From assembly GCA_963669295.1 (NCBI GenBank), contig OY769938.1, forward strand, positions 4,340,001 to 4,404,000: DNA of 64,000 nucleotides, given 5' to 3'. The notes beneath the pieces are model-generated. The model made no database searches. It was given only the letters and a program-made list of their open reading frames with translations, and had not been told where the DNA came from. Of this stretch, positions 8,519 through 16,642 are shown piece by piece. The position numbers and the translations under genes were made by a program. This stretch comes from G963669295 sp963669295 (GTDB lineage Bacteria; Bacteroidota; Bacteroidia; Flavobacteriales_D; CALLUQ01). The first letter of the stretch is position 1; each line of letters opens with the position of its first letter.

Positions 8519-9450
8519 GAAAGAAACGGATTATCAGTTTTGTTAGGAAAAACAAACCCAACATCAAGCATGTCTTTTTTTAAGCCTTCATCAATTTGAT
8601 TGATGAAAATAATGGTGGCACAGATGTTATGGTTATGGGCTGCATCTAACTTGTGGATTCTTTTCTGAATGGTTTTGAACAACTCATTTTGAAGGTCAGC
8701 TTTTTCAAATTCAACTCCCTCTTGGTACACATCATTAAACGGATAAAACGCCATGCCTCCAAGATTAAGAGCATGAACAACCTTATTCAACTCACGATTT
8801 GATAAGCTATAAATATAATTTCCCGATGGTTCGTAACTGCCTGGTACATTGTAATATTGATCGTTGTTTTGAGGTAAATAGGGTTTGGTGTTTCTACCCA
8901 GAAGTTTTCCAATGATTAGGTTGCATGCGCTCTTTACGTATTTTCGTTTATCAACCGCTGGTATTGAAGGCACATCATTTGGTTCAATTAAAATAACAGC
9001 TTCGGTTGCTACACGTATCATTTCATACAATCCTATCATGGGGCGGGGAAAGTGGTGAAACGCTTCTTTGCAAAAGACAATGTCGAAAGCATCGTCGTTG
9101 AAGCTTAATGCTTCTGTATTTTCAATCCCATACGCTTCGATCATTCCCATCTTTTTACTTTCCTTTAGCATTTCTTCTGAAATGTCTGTTGGAAATACAT
9201 TTACATTGTATTTTTGATTTAATCTTAGTGCGTCCAGGCCATACCTGCCGTCTCCAACGGTAAGCCATTTTTTTTTGTTATAAAATTGAGCAATGGGAGC
9301 AACCGTTGCATACATACGATCGTGTCGCCAAAAATCAATGGTGTTGGTTTCGAGCCACGATTGGCGGAAGTTCGCCATGGCATTGTTGTGTGCGGCATCA
9401 TTCATGTGCGTTCGTTGCATATCAAAAAACGGGCTTGCTTTTTTCATCAT
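8515..9450 (-). CDS. Class I SAM-dependent methyltransferase
   Basis: 311 residues. A Rossmann-type methyltransferase core is visible: motif I-like WLTVGDGRYGLDALRL (Gly-rich SAM loop, about residues 63-78), an acidic strand end around VFPTDISEEML, and the DIVFCKEAFHHFPRP segment typical of Methyltransf_11/25 proteins after motif III. The C-terminal 120 residues form a family-specific extension, and the substrate is not recognisable. The gene is transcribed toward the tRNA-Arg element and its stop codon is made from the attR-like repeat, so its present 3' end was probably set by the recombination event. It has no neighbour on the same strand and is followed upstream by 410 bp without genes. 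Confidence 0.85.
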   Translation of the reverse strand: MMKKASPFFDMQRTHMNDAAHNNAMANFRQSWLETNTIDFWRHDRMYATVAPIAQFYNKKKWLTVGDGRYGLDALRLNQKYNVNVFPTDISEEMLKESKKMGMIEAYGIENTEALSFNDDAFDIVFCKEAFHHFPRPMIGLYEMIRVATEAVILIEPNDVPSIPAVDKRKYVKSACNLIIGKLLGRNTKPYLPQNNDQYYNVPGSYEPSGNYIYSLSNRELNKVVHALNLGGMAFYPFNDVYQEGVEFEKADLQNELFKTIQKRIHKLDAAHNHNICATIIFINQIDEGLKKDMLDVGFVFPNKTDNPFLS

Positions 9451-9860
9451 TGTAAGGATTGGTTAGTTATGTACTCTCCTTATAAGTTAACCGAATTAAT
9501 GCAGTGTTTTGTTGGGAAAATGATGAAAGGAATTAAATGATATACGAGCAGGTGCTATCGTGAGGCGAATTCATTTTAGTTTGAGGCAATATTGTATGTC
9601 ATTTCGAAATTAGTACTGTTAAAGCACTCTTTTCCAGTTATTCATAGTTTTCCTTCAATAGTTGGAGAACTACAAAACTGATAAGGATAAGAAACAAAGT
9701 TTGTTTGCACCCTTACAGAAGTATTGGTGGAAATTAATTAACTTGTATCATTGAAAGGTCATTCAAGCATTCCATTTGTACAAAACGTTAGCTGCAACTA
9801 TTAGTTCAAATTTTGTTTGACACACTATTAGTTGATTTGGTATAACCTAAATTTCTTTCT
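9451..9860. other. 410-bp gene-free interval
   Basis: AT-rich spacer between divergently transcribed genes, so it should hold promoters for both. TTTG at 9818-9821 could be a -33 element for the gene at 9861, but no good -7 box follows. No RNA gene or repeat was seen. Confidence 0.4.
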
Positions 9861-11144
9861 ATGAAATCTCAGGTGCTAACTGTATTGGTACAGTTTTACT
9901 TTCTCTTTATGCTATTGGGGCACCAAAACGCTGTTGGGCAAAGCACCAACCAATTGATCTTTGATGGCAATCAATCGCAGTATTTTGGCGCTGAGAACAT
10001 CATTACTCTTCAAAAGATGATCTGCCAAATGGAAGATCGCGTTTTACCAATAAGGTTTTCTGATGAATCAACATTTGGTCAAAAGGTGGCTGGAATAGGT
10101 TATCGAGGGGCAAAAATTTTGGCCATTGATTTACCAGTTGATTATTTGTCTTTTCTTGTTCAACATGAAGTTTTCGGGCATGGTAGCAGGTACCGTGAAG
10201 TGGGGTACAAGGACTTTTATGTTGAATTAAACCTTCCATTTCCTTATGGGCCGGGGAGGGGATTTATTCGTGCATCAGGTTTAGGCGAATCCGTTACTTC
10301 CCAAACAGAAGATTTAATGAGCATTGCTGGAGGCATGGAGGGCACTTTATTATTGGCACATCAATTAGAATACCGCTGGTTGCAAGACGATGCCATGCAT
10401 TATCGCCAATCGTTTTTGTACCTGATTTCTCGTAACGATATTGTCGCTTACATTTGGCGCGATCGATTATTCTCAAATGAAAGATTCGTTGGAGGCGACC
10501 CAGCAAACTGGTTGATTGATATTAATGTATTATACGCTTTTAAAGAAGAAAACATAGGCAAGTGGTATACGCACGATCGCATTGAAAAACAAAGCCTTAT
10601 TGCATTAGCCAACCCTTTTCAATGGTATGCGGCCTATACAGTGGCAAAAACGTACTTAGTTGATGGCGATACTCATTTAGAGCAAATGCCTACTATACAC
10701 ATCGGAAAACTTGAATTTTTACCCGCCCTTGGGTTTAACCTCACACCATTTGGCAGCGAATTTATTTTGAATCAATACATCATTGGTAAGCGTCGACTAA
10801 CTGATGTTCAGGTAAGTGTTGGCGATCCGTACTTCAATAAATTTTATGCGGCAAGCGTAAATGTACATGATCTTGTAAAGTCAGAAAAATACAGTGTTGG
10901 ATTGCACATAGGCGCATGGGAGCAGCCTCCCGCATTGCTTGGAGGGGAACGTGTTGAAGAAAGCTCTGGAGGATTAGGCGGGTTTGGCAAAGCACAATTG
11001 GCGTATTTTCCATTACAAAACCATGCGAATCTGGGTTTGTATGCTTCTGTAGGCTATAAGACAACGGGGTATTTGATGGGCGAACAGTTGGATAAAGGAG
11101 CCATTTATCGGTTTGGTCTTGCTTTTCGAATGGCAGGTGAATAA
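9861..11144 (+). CDS. Secreted/outer-membrane protein of unknown function with HExxGH motif
   Basis: 427 residues with a signal peptide (hydrophobic residues about 5-25, cleavage after VGQ). At His102 the sequence QHEVFGHGSRYREVGY carries an HExxGH arrangement, reminiscent of metallopeptidases but with one residue more than HExxH, and a nearby Glu that could be a ligand. The C-terminal half contains alternating beta strands (LGLYASVGYKTTGYLMG, YRFGLAFRMAG) and ends in a polar-aromatic strand, suggesting an outer-membrane barrel. I do not recognise a named family. It faces a convergent S74/T9SS gene across a shared terminator. Confidence 0.75.
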   Translation: MKSQVLTVLVQFYFLFMLLGHQNAVGQSTNQLIFDGNQSQYFGAENIITLQKMICQMEDRVLPIRFSDESTFGQKVAGIGYRGAKILAIDLPVDYLSFLVQHEVFGHGSRYREVGYKDFYVELNLPFPYGPGRGFIRASGLGESVTSQTEDLMSIAGGMEGTLLLAHQLEYRWLQDDAMHYRQSFLYLISRNDIVAYIWRDRLFSNERFVGGDPANWLIDINVLYAFKEENIGKWYTHDRIEKQSLIALANPFQWYAAYTVAKTYLVDGDTHLEQMPTIHIGKLEFLPALGFNLTPFGSEFILNQYIIGKRRLTDVQVSVGDPYFNKFYAASVNVHDLVKSEKYSVGLHIGAWEQPPALLGGERVEESSGGLGGFGKAQLAYFPLQNHANLGLYASVGYKTTGYLMGEQLDKGAIYRFGLAFRMAGE

Positions 11145-11213
11145 TTGCTATCGATTAATCGATTTTTGCAACGTTACTGTTCCTGGTGATTAAACACAAC
11201 CATGTTTCAACAA

Positions 11214-11239
11214 AAAAGGAGAGCAACTGCTCTCCTTTT
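11214..11239. terminator. Bidirectional terminator with GGAGAGC stem
   Basis: AAAAGGAGAGC-AACT-GCTCTCCTTTT, a perfect 11-bp stem between two convergent genes. Same stem as three other terminators in this window. Confidence 0.9.
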
Positions 11240-11279
11240 CATATCCTGTATTAAAAAGACACAAGAACTTTATGGTTAG

Positions 11280-12185
11280 TTAATCGGTAAGCACCATTCT
11301 TTTGGTTTCAATGAGTTTACCATCAACAATAAGGCTGTACAAGTACATACCAGCTTTAAATTCACCACCATGAATAATAGCAGATGCTTTTCCTTTAGCA
11401 TTGAGGGGAATGACTTTTTTCTGTAGCCCTTGCAGATCATAGACATGTATCGCGGCTTTTTTTGCTCCGTTTGGCACGAAATAATCTATTTTGGTATCTG
11501 ATTGGAAAGGGTTGGGGATGTTTTGGGCTATGTAAGCTTCTCCAACTTCAAGATCAACATTTTCTCTTGCTTGCAATGCTGATTTAAGCACTTCAATTTC
11601 TGCCGATTGCTGATTGACCATTTCCACGAGCAATGGAATGAAGGAAATGTAATCTACCGATAAGTAGCCATCTGTATCTTCTACCACAAGTTCCGGAAAC
11701 GTTTTTTGAAGGTCCTGAGCAATGAAGCCATAACGCATCCTTTCGCTCGATTTTTCTTCTCCTCCCACCACATCGTTGTTCAAGTTATAAGTTACTGGTT
11801 GAAGTGTTTCCAGTAAAAGCGACTTTTCCTTGCAATCGGCAATGTTTTGTTTAAAACGTTTATCTGAAAAGGTATAATAAGCAGTGGCTCTTGCCGTGCC
11901 ATTGATGTCTAAAGTAAAAGAAGGCTCTCTGAATATACCGATGCGTCCGGCAAATTGCGGAATCCTGATGGCTTCAGCACTACCATAGGTACCAATGCTT
12001 AATCCGTAACCAAACTTACTTTTGATATAATGATTGTAGTCGCCCAGGTATAAAACAGCATCGTTGCCTGGAGAAAAGGTACCGTATTTAAGCAAGGTGC
12101 TTCCACCATTGTCTACACGTATTTGACCGAATAATGCACTACAAGAAATTAGCGTGAATGTGAGTATAGCAATTAAATTTTTCAT
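11280..12185 (-). CDS. Secreted protein with peptidase S74 chaperone domain and T9SS sorting domain
   Basis: 301 residues. Signal peptide about 1-20 (ends ALFGQ). A short beta-rich region is followed by a C-terminal intramolecular chaperone (peptidase S74) domain starting at SDKRFKQNI (Ser107, Lys112), with the later hallmark YGFIAQDLQKTFPELV. In phage tail spikes this domain trimerises the fibre and can cleave itself at the Ser. A coiled coil (VDYISFIPLLVEMVNQ region) follows, then a T9SS type A domain from about residue 222 (IPNPFQSDTKIDYF to the final KRMVLTD). Export through the outer membrane by T9SS is inferred. The domain order is the same as in the much larger protein at 19353. Confidence 0.9.
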   Translation of the reverse strand: MKNLIAILTFTLISCSALFGQIRVDNGGSTLLKYGTFSPGNDAVLYLGDYNHYIKSKFGYGLSIGTYGSAEAIRIPQFAGRIGIFREPSFTLDINGTARATAYYTFSDKRFKQNIADCKEKSLLLETLQPVTYNLNNDVVGGEEKSSERMRYGFIAQDLQKTFPELVVEDTDGYLSVDYISFIPLLVEMVNQQSAEIEVLKSALQARENVDLEVGEAYIAQNIPNPFQSDTKIDYFVPNGAKKAAIHVYDLQGLQKKVIPLNAKGKASAIIHGGEFKAGMYLYSLIVDGKLIETKRMVLTD

Positions 12186-12204
12186 TTTGAGTAGGGTTAA
12201 AATA

Positions 12205-13241
12205 TTAATAACAAGGGTTGGTTACAGCATTAAAAATGGTGTTTTCGGGTACATTGAATCCTTTTTTCAATTCAATAAAATCGGTGGCTCTGATGGTGGT
12301 GTTTGAATTTACCGGAATGGTAGAGCTGCTGATGGTCCACGATTTCTTTACGGCCATGTTTGCAGGATCCAGGAAGTTGTAGTTATCGAAGATGACTACT
12401 TCCTCAACATTACAATCCATGCTCAATTCGTGGTACCTGAAATAGTCTACTTCCATGAATTGAGGAAATAGCATATCAGGGTCTACACTGTGATTGGCAT
12501 CCATTTGTTGATCGATGACTACCGAATGTGGTTGCATTACAATTCCCGGGTGGTTAAGTATTGCTCCATAGGGCACTCCATCGAAATAAAAAATGATTCG
12601 ATCGGGTAACCATTCTGCTCCATAGGTATGAAAATCAGCAAAAAGGGGATCGGTATGTGTATAACTGTTTCCATGAACTTGTAGGTGATGCAGTTCCCAT
12701 CTTCATCGTGTACTCCGGCTACATTGGTTTTTGCCGTGGCGTATTGCTCTCCATTAGGCTCCAGGATATCGGTTTCATCATGAATTTGCTTACAACCAGG
12801 CACATGCACCGCATAAAAAGTCCAGAATGCAGGCCAAAATCCTTTACCATTGGGCCTCCCGTTGATGTACATGCCTGGCAGTTTTGCTTTAATTTCGAAG
12901 TACCCATAAGCATAATTGTACTCCTGCGATTGGATGCCACCGGTATAGTAATTGGACCATGGTTGATCGCATTCACTATCGTAAGCAGTTTTTTCTACTA
13001 CTTTCAATTTTAGGAGGCCATTTTCCAGGTATACATTTACCGGGTCAAAGCAATGACCATTCCCCCAGGGGTATTGATCTTTAGGAAGTTTTCGCCATAA
13101 GTTTAAGTCGAGTGTAGCGGCGTTGAATTCATCGCTCTTGTTGCTATTGATTTTCCAATTGATGTCGTTTTCAGGCCAAACCTGTGCATGACAATACATG
13201 GTAAACAGCAACATTGTAATTGAAAACACTGTTTTTCTCAT
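12205..13241 (-). pseudogene. GH16 family beta-glucanase, interrupted by a single-base frameshift
   Basis: The coding sequence starts at 13241 (MRKTVFSITMLL, signal peptide ending YCHAQ). GH16 features follow: DEFNAATLDLNLW and the catalytic segment HDETDILEPNG, with the nucleophile Glu, the helper Asp and the acid/base Glu all present. After ITYKFM the frame is lost; the alternative frame continues as GNSYTHTDPLFADFHTYGAE and IIFYFDGVPYGA to the stop at 12205, so one G is missing at the CC/GG near 12671-12672. The restored protein would have about 345 residues and end in a beta-rich domain (TDFIELKKGFNVPENTIF) common at the end of Bacteroidota extracellular proteins. It is either a recent pseudogene or an assembly error. 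An intact, different GH16 gene lies at 28028. Confidence 0.8.
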
Positions 13242-13419
13242 AAGATTAATAATTAAGAGTTGTTGATTAATTTTTTTAAAGCTAGTGATACCACCACCCT
13301 TAAATGTCTTCAATGACTAAGTGGTGAGAGTAGCTTACTAAATGGCCGAATACAAGAGTTAATTGGCATAGCCAGAGCATATCAGCTACAGTTTACTGTT
13401 ACAATATTGCACCAACTAA

Positions 13420-13446
13420 AAAAGGAGAGCACTTTGCTCTCCTTTT
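13420..13446. terminator. Terminator with GGAGAGC stem
   Basis: AAAAGGAGAGC-ACTTT-GCTCTCCTTTT, a perfect 11-bp stem just downstream (minus strand) of the fragment at 13471. Third copy of this stem type. Confidence 0.88.
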
Positions 13447-13470
13447 ATGATGCATCCAGCCCCTAAAAAA

Positions 13471-13677
13471 TTAAAGGACGATCAATTTTTTATGGCTGAA
13501 TGCTCCATTGATGGAAACGGTAACAATGTAGGTGCCCTTTTCCAGGGAAATGGGAAGCTGGTAACGTGCTACACCGATATTGGTTTTTGATGCTTCTCTA
13601 TTGAGCGGAAGGGCTATAGTTAGTGATTTGTATGGTGTCATTAGGAAACATAATTCTTCTACCATTGATTCAATCAT
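13471..13677 (-). pseudogene. Fragment resembling a T9SS C-terminal sorting domain
   Basis: 68 residues from the first ATG; the frame continues about 12 codons further upstream before a stop. The end, YQLPISLEKGTYIVTVSING followed by a basic and hydrophobic tail (KKLIVL), has the layout of the last two strands of a T9SS sorting domain, but the conserved NP-rich start and any passenger are missing. There is no signal peptide. The simplest reading is the remaining 3' end of a lost secreted-protein gene, retaining its own terminator. It could also be a chance frame. Confidence 0.4.
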
Positions 13678-14064
13678 TCCATTTACTGAGAACGCCTGAT
13701 CAGAGGGGTATTAATCCCAACATTTTCTTCTCCTTGATAAATATACGCAGTGTACTTTCAGTAGAAAGAATCACATCGAATATACTGGCTGGCTAAGAGT
13801 GCTATTGATTTTAAGTGCATGGTTTTGTGTTTTAGTGATGTTTGATTTCCATTGAAAGTAAGCACAGTTAATGGCAATTGCTAATGCGCTTTAATGAGTG
13901 GTAAATACGGTTTATTAAATGGCGCTGCTTAGAAGATAAGTGGTTATAAGAGCAAGTTGTAATAATAGAGATTAATACCTTTAAGAATAGTACAGTTGCC
14001 TTGTGTTAGTTGTCATACCATTTGTGGTATACTATTTGGTTAATCATTGAAATAACCATTTGCC
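13678..14064. other. 387-bp gene-free interval with a small palindrome
   Basis: No coding sequence is supported. ATACCA-TTTG-TGGTAT at 14015-14030 is a perfect 6-bp inverted repeat 35 bp before the next gene and may be an operator. Some of the rest may be decayed sequence belonging to the fragment at 13471. Confidence 0.4.
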
Positions 14065-14460
14065 ATGTTTAAAACAGCATATTTCAGAAATATTCAATGG
14101 ATGTTCATTCTTTTAGTGATGCTTTCATCCTGCCATTCATTGTTAAACCTGAAACCAATACAATCCTCCAAACTGGTTGGAGCATATACCAGCACTTTTG
14201 TGCAAAAAGGAATAGATATTCCGGATCATGTTCAACAAACCACCATCAAATTGAAAGAGGATGCTACGTTTCAGTTGGAGAGCATCAACTCTGGATACCC
14301 TATGGATACAAGTACAGGAACATGGGAAGTATCGAACGACACGTTGTTTTTGCACCTAAATACCTTCAATCGTACGCTACACTACAAGGTTAAATCATAC
14401 CATACCTTACAATCGCTTCCCTATGGCAAAAACAACATTCCCTTTAAAAGGAATGAATAA
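14065..14460 (+). CDS. Small putative lipoprotein
   Basis: 131 residues. The N-terminal hydrophobic segment (WMFILLVMLSSC) ends in an LSSC lipobox, so the protein should be lipidated. The mature part is a compact beta-rich domain containing GTWEVSNDTLFLHL, the pattern of small lipocalin-like or TIGR-type lipoproteins in which a GTW strand is followed by a DTL strand. No precise family is claimed. A short palindrome lies upstream. Confidence 0.7.
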   Translation: MFKTAYFRNIQWMFILLVMLSSCHSLLNLKPIQSSKLVGAYTSTFVQKGIDIPDHVQQTTIKLKEDATFQLESINSGYPMDTSTGTWEVSNDTLFLHLNTFNRTLHYKVKSYHTLQSLPYGKNNIPFKRNE

Positions 14461-14521
14461 TACTGCCGCTACTTTGTTGTTTTGTGCTTACATTTAAACA
14501 AATCATTCTAATCCCTTCATA

Positions 14522-15442
14522 ATGTCTCTTCCCCCTGCAAGAGTGTTTTTTATTGTGGCAAGAGCGGCAAATAAGGCCGTGGTTTTTAGAAGAGGGCCTT
14601 CTAAGTGGGTGCAACTGATCCAGTGGAATCTCGATAACGATACATTTGAATGTGGGCAATGGGTGGAGAAAAAGATCCGGCCAAGAAGGTGCGATTTATC
14701 TCCTTCTGGTAAGTACCTGATTTACCTTGTTGATAATTTTGAGCACATGCCCAGCCGTACTGTGGTTAGCAGGCCACCTTATTGGACTGCCATTGCAGCA
14801 TGGGAGCACGAAGGTGCTTTGTATGGGAGTGGAGGAGGATTGTTTCACAATGAAAGTGAGGTGGCCTTGAATGGCATAGTGGATGCGGTGCCTCATAAAA
14901 ATTGGCCAATTCCTTCGAGAATCACCATTACCACTGTAACTCCTGGTAAGCCTTACAATTTGTGGAAAGGACAGATCAACACTTTATTGAGCCACAGGAT
15001 GGAGCGCGATGGCTGGAAACTACGAATAGACGATGCCTTTGTGGCAACTGAAACACTAGAGGATGCTGCACGAAGGGTGGATGATGGTTGGGCAGAAGCT
15101 TTCCCAGAAAGCAAGCAGCCCATTGTTCCCGAATTGTGGGAAAAGCCAATAACCAATAGCACCTCTTTACTTTTGATCAGTTTTTACCACTCCGAACATG
15201 GTAAAAACGTCAATAAATTTTACATCAGCAAGAAGAACAAAAGAACCATGTTAGAAGGTGTTGAATGGGCCGATACCGACCATAAAGGGAGGGTGTTGGC
15301 CACCAAAAACGGACAACTTTACGCCTCCAAAACATATAAAGACGGGTCGATTGGGTATAGCGAATTAGAGTTGTTGGTAGATTTGAATAGCAATAAGCCC
15401 ACACGGGTAATTACTCCCGATGAAATGAAGGGATGGAACTGA
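14522..15442 (+). CDS. Uncharacterised propeller-like cytoplasmic protein
   Basis: 306 residues without signal peptide or membrane helix. The N-terminal part contains VVFRRGPSKWVQLIQWN and GQWVEKKIRPRRCDLSPSGK, which I recall as a conserved pattern in uncharacterised bacterial proteins; the DLSPSGKYLIYL strand resembles a WD40/PD40 blade start. The second half has a two-residue-spaced Trp/Glu-rich region and another blade-like section (GRVLATKNGQLYAS). The function is not known. The ATG follows 61 bp after the preceding stop, so the pair may be co-transcribed. Confidence 0.75.
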   Translation: MSLPPARVFFIVARAANKAVVFRRGPSKWVQLIQWNLDNDTFECGQWVEKKIRPRRCDLSPSGKYLIYLVDNFEHMPSRTVVSRPPYWTAIAAWEHEGALYGSGGGLFHNESEVALNGIVDAVPHKNWPIPSRITITTVTPGKPYNLWKGQINTLLSHRMERDGWKLRIDDAFVATETLEDAARRVDDGWAEAFPESKQPIVPELWEKPITNSTSLLLISFYHSEHGKNVNKFYISKKNKRTMLEGVEWADTDHKGRVLATKNGQLYASKTYKDGSIGYSELELLVDLNSNKPTRVITPDEMKGWN

Positions 15443-15530
15443 TGTCTACAACCTATGTCTTAAATGAAGTTGCCCCATGTTCTTATGGGCACTATTTCTT
15501 TATCTTTGGCTAACAACTCAATTCGAACCG

Positions 15531-16493
15531 ATGTTAAAGTTTATCAATGTGTTTTTATGGGTCATGTGTTGGTCGTCTTTTACACATGCTCAACAGGTGT
15601 TTTCTGATAAAAACAACCCCAGCGACTTTGCAGAAGATCCTGATGACATTGAATTGGTAACCACCGATATTGATTTGTTTTGGAAGTATTACGATCAACA
15701 AGTACAAGATACCACAAAGAATTATTTTGAACACTACCTGGAAGAAGGCAGCATAGGTGTGCAAGGCTATATCCCTGAGCGGATTGAAAGTGCTGAAGCA
15801 TTGAAAGAACTTGTTTTATCAGAAACCAACTATTACGATAACATACGGTCATCTTCGTACAAGGCGCTTGCATTTAAAAAACAAATCAAGGCAGCATGTT
15901 ATGCGTTGGAGTACTGGTATCCCGAAGCCACGTACCCTCCTGTATATTTCCTGATTGGTAGAACTACTTCGGGAGGTACAGCGAATGAAAATGGGTTGAT
16001 GATTGCTTTGGAAGTATATGCCGATAGTAACATTAAAACCAACTATGGAAGACCTTCGCTAGACATCGAAATACTTCCTAACGTGGTGGTACACGAGTTG
16101 ATTCATTTTATTCAGGAGGATGACGAAAATGATCAAACATTGTTGAAAAAATGCATCAGGGAAGGGAGTGCTGATTTTATTGCGGAGTTAATTTCAGGAG
16201 AAAAGGTAAAGCTCGCCAATGGCCCTAATGTTTACCCTTATGGTGATGCCCATGAAAAAGAGTTGTGGCTGGAATTTAAGGATGCTTACGATGCTACTGA
16301 GCGTGCTCCATGGTTGTACAGTACTACTGAAGATAAGCGGCCGCAAAATCTGGGATATTGGATGGGCTACAAAATTGTTGAAAGCTATTATGAACAAGCC
16401 GATGACAAAAAGGAGGCCATCAAGGAGATACTGAGCATCAAAGATTATAAGGCGTTTTTGGTAAAGTCGCGCTACGCTGAGCAATTTAAATAG
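15531..16493 (+). CDS. Putative secreted zinc metallopeptidase (DUF2268-like)
   Basis: 320 residues from the ATG at 15531, chosen because it gives a clean signal peptide (MLKFINVFLWVMCWSSFTHA); an in-frame ATG at 15477 would add 18 residues. The motif VVVHELIHFIQ (His188-Glu189-His192) is a gluzincin-type HExxH; it is followed by EGSADFIAELISG, where the Glu is a plausible third ligand, and later by YWMGYKIVESYY. This layout matches the DUF2268 'predicted Zn-dependent protease' type and gliding-protein GldB-like proteins. Substrate unknown. The preceding gene ends 88 bp upstream. Confidence 0.75.
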   Translation: MLKFINVFLWVMCWSSFTHAQQVFSDKNNPSDFAEDPDDIELVTTDIDLFWKYYDQQVQDTTKNYFEHYLEEGSIGVQGYIPERIESAEALKELVLSETNYYDNIRSSSYKALAFKKQIKAACYALEYWYPEATYPPVYFLIGRTTSGGTANENGLMIALEVYADSNIKTNYGRPSLDIEILPNVVVHELIHFIQEDDENDQTLLKKCIREGSADFIAELISGEKVKLANGPNVYPYGDAHEKELWLEFKDAYDATERAPWLYSTTEDKRPQNLGYWMGYKIVESYYEQADDKKEAIKEILSIKDYKAFLVKSRYAEQFK

Positions 16494-16642
16494 TGATGCG
16501 TTGCTGAGTAAAAGCCACCGTAATGACTTCCTACCTTCCTTATACCACTCAACCCACTTATCTGCTACTCATGGAAAAAACGAAGCAACAGGGAGAAAAA
16601 TGATTCACCTTTGTAGGGTAAACTTATATTGCATTGTTAACT

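Noticed and set aside
14097..14393. 98-codon frame overlapping the small lipoprotein gene
   Set aside because: The other frame has a lipobox and a GTW-type beta domain; this one has neither.
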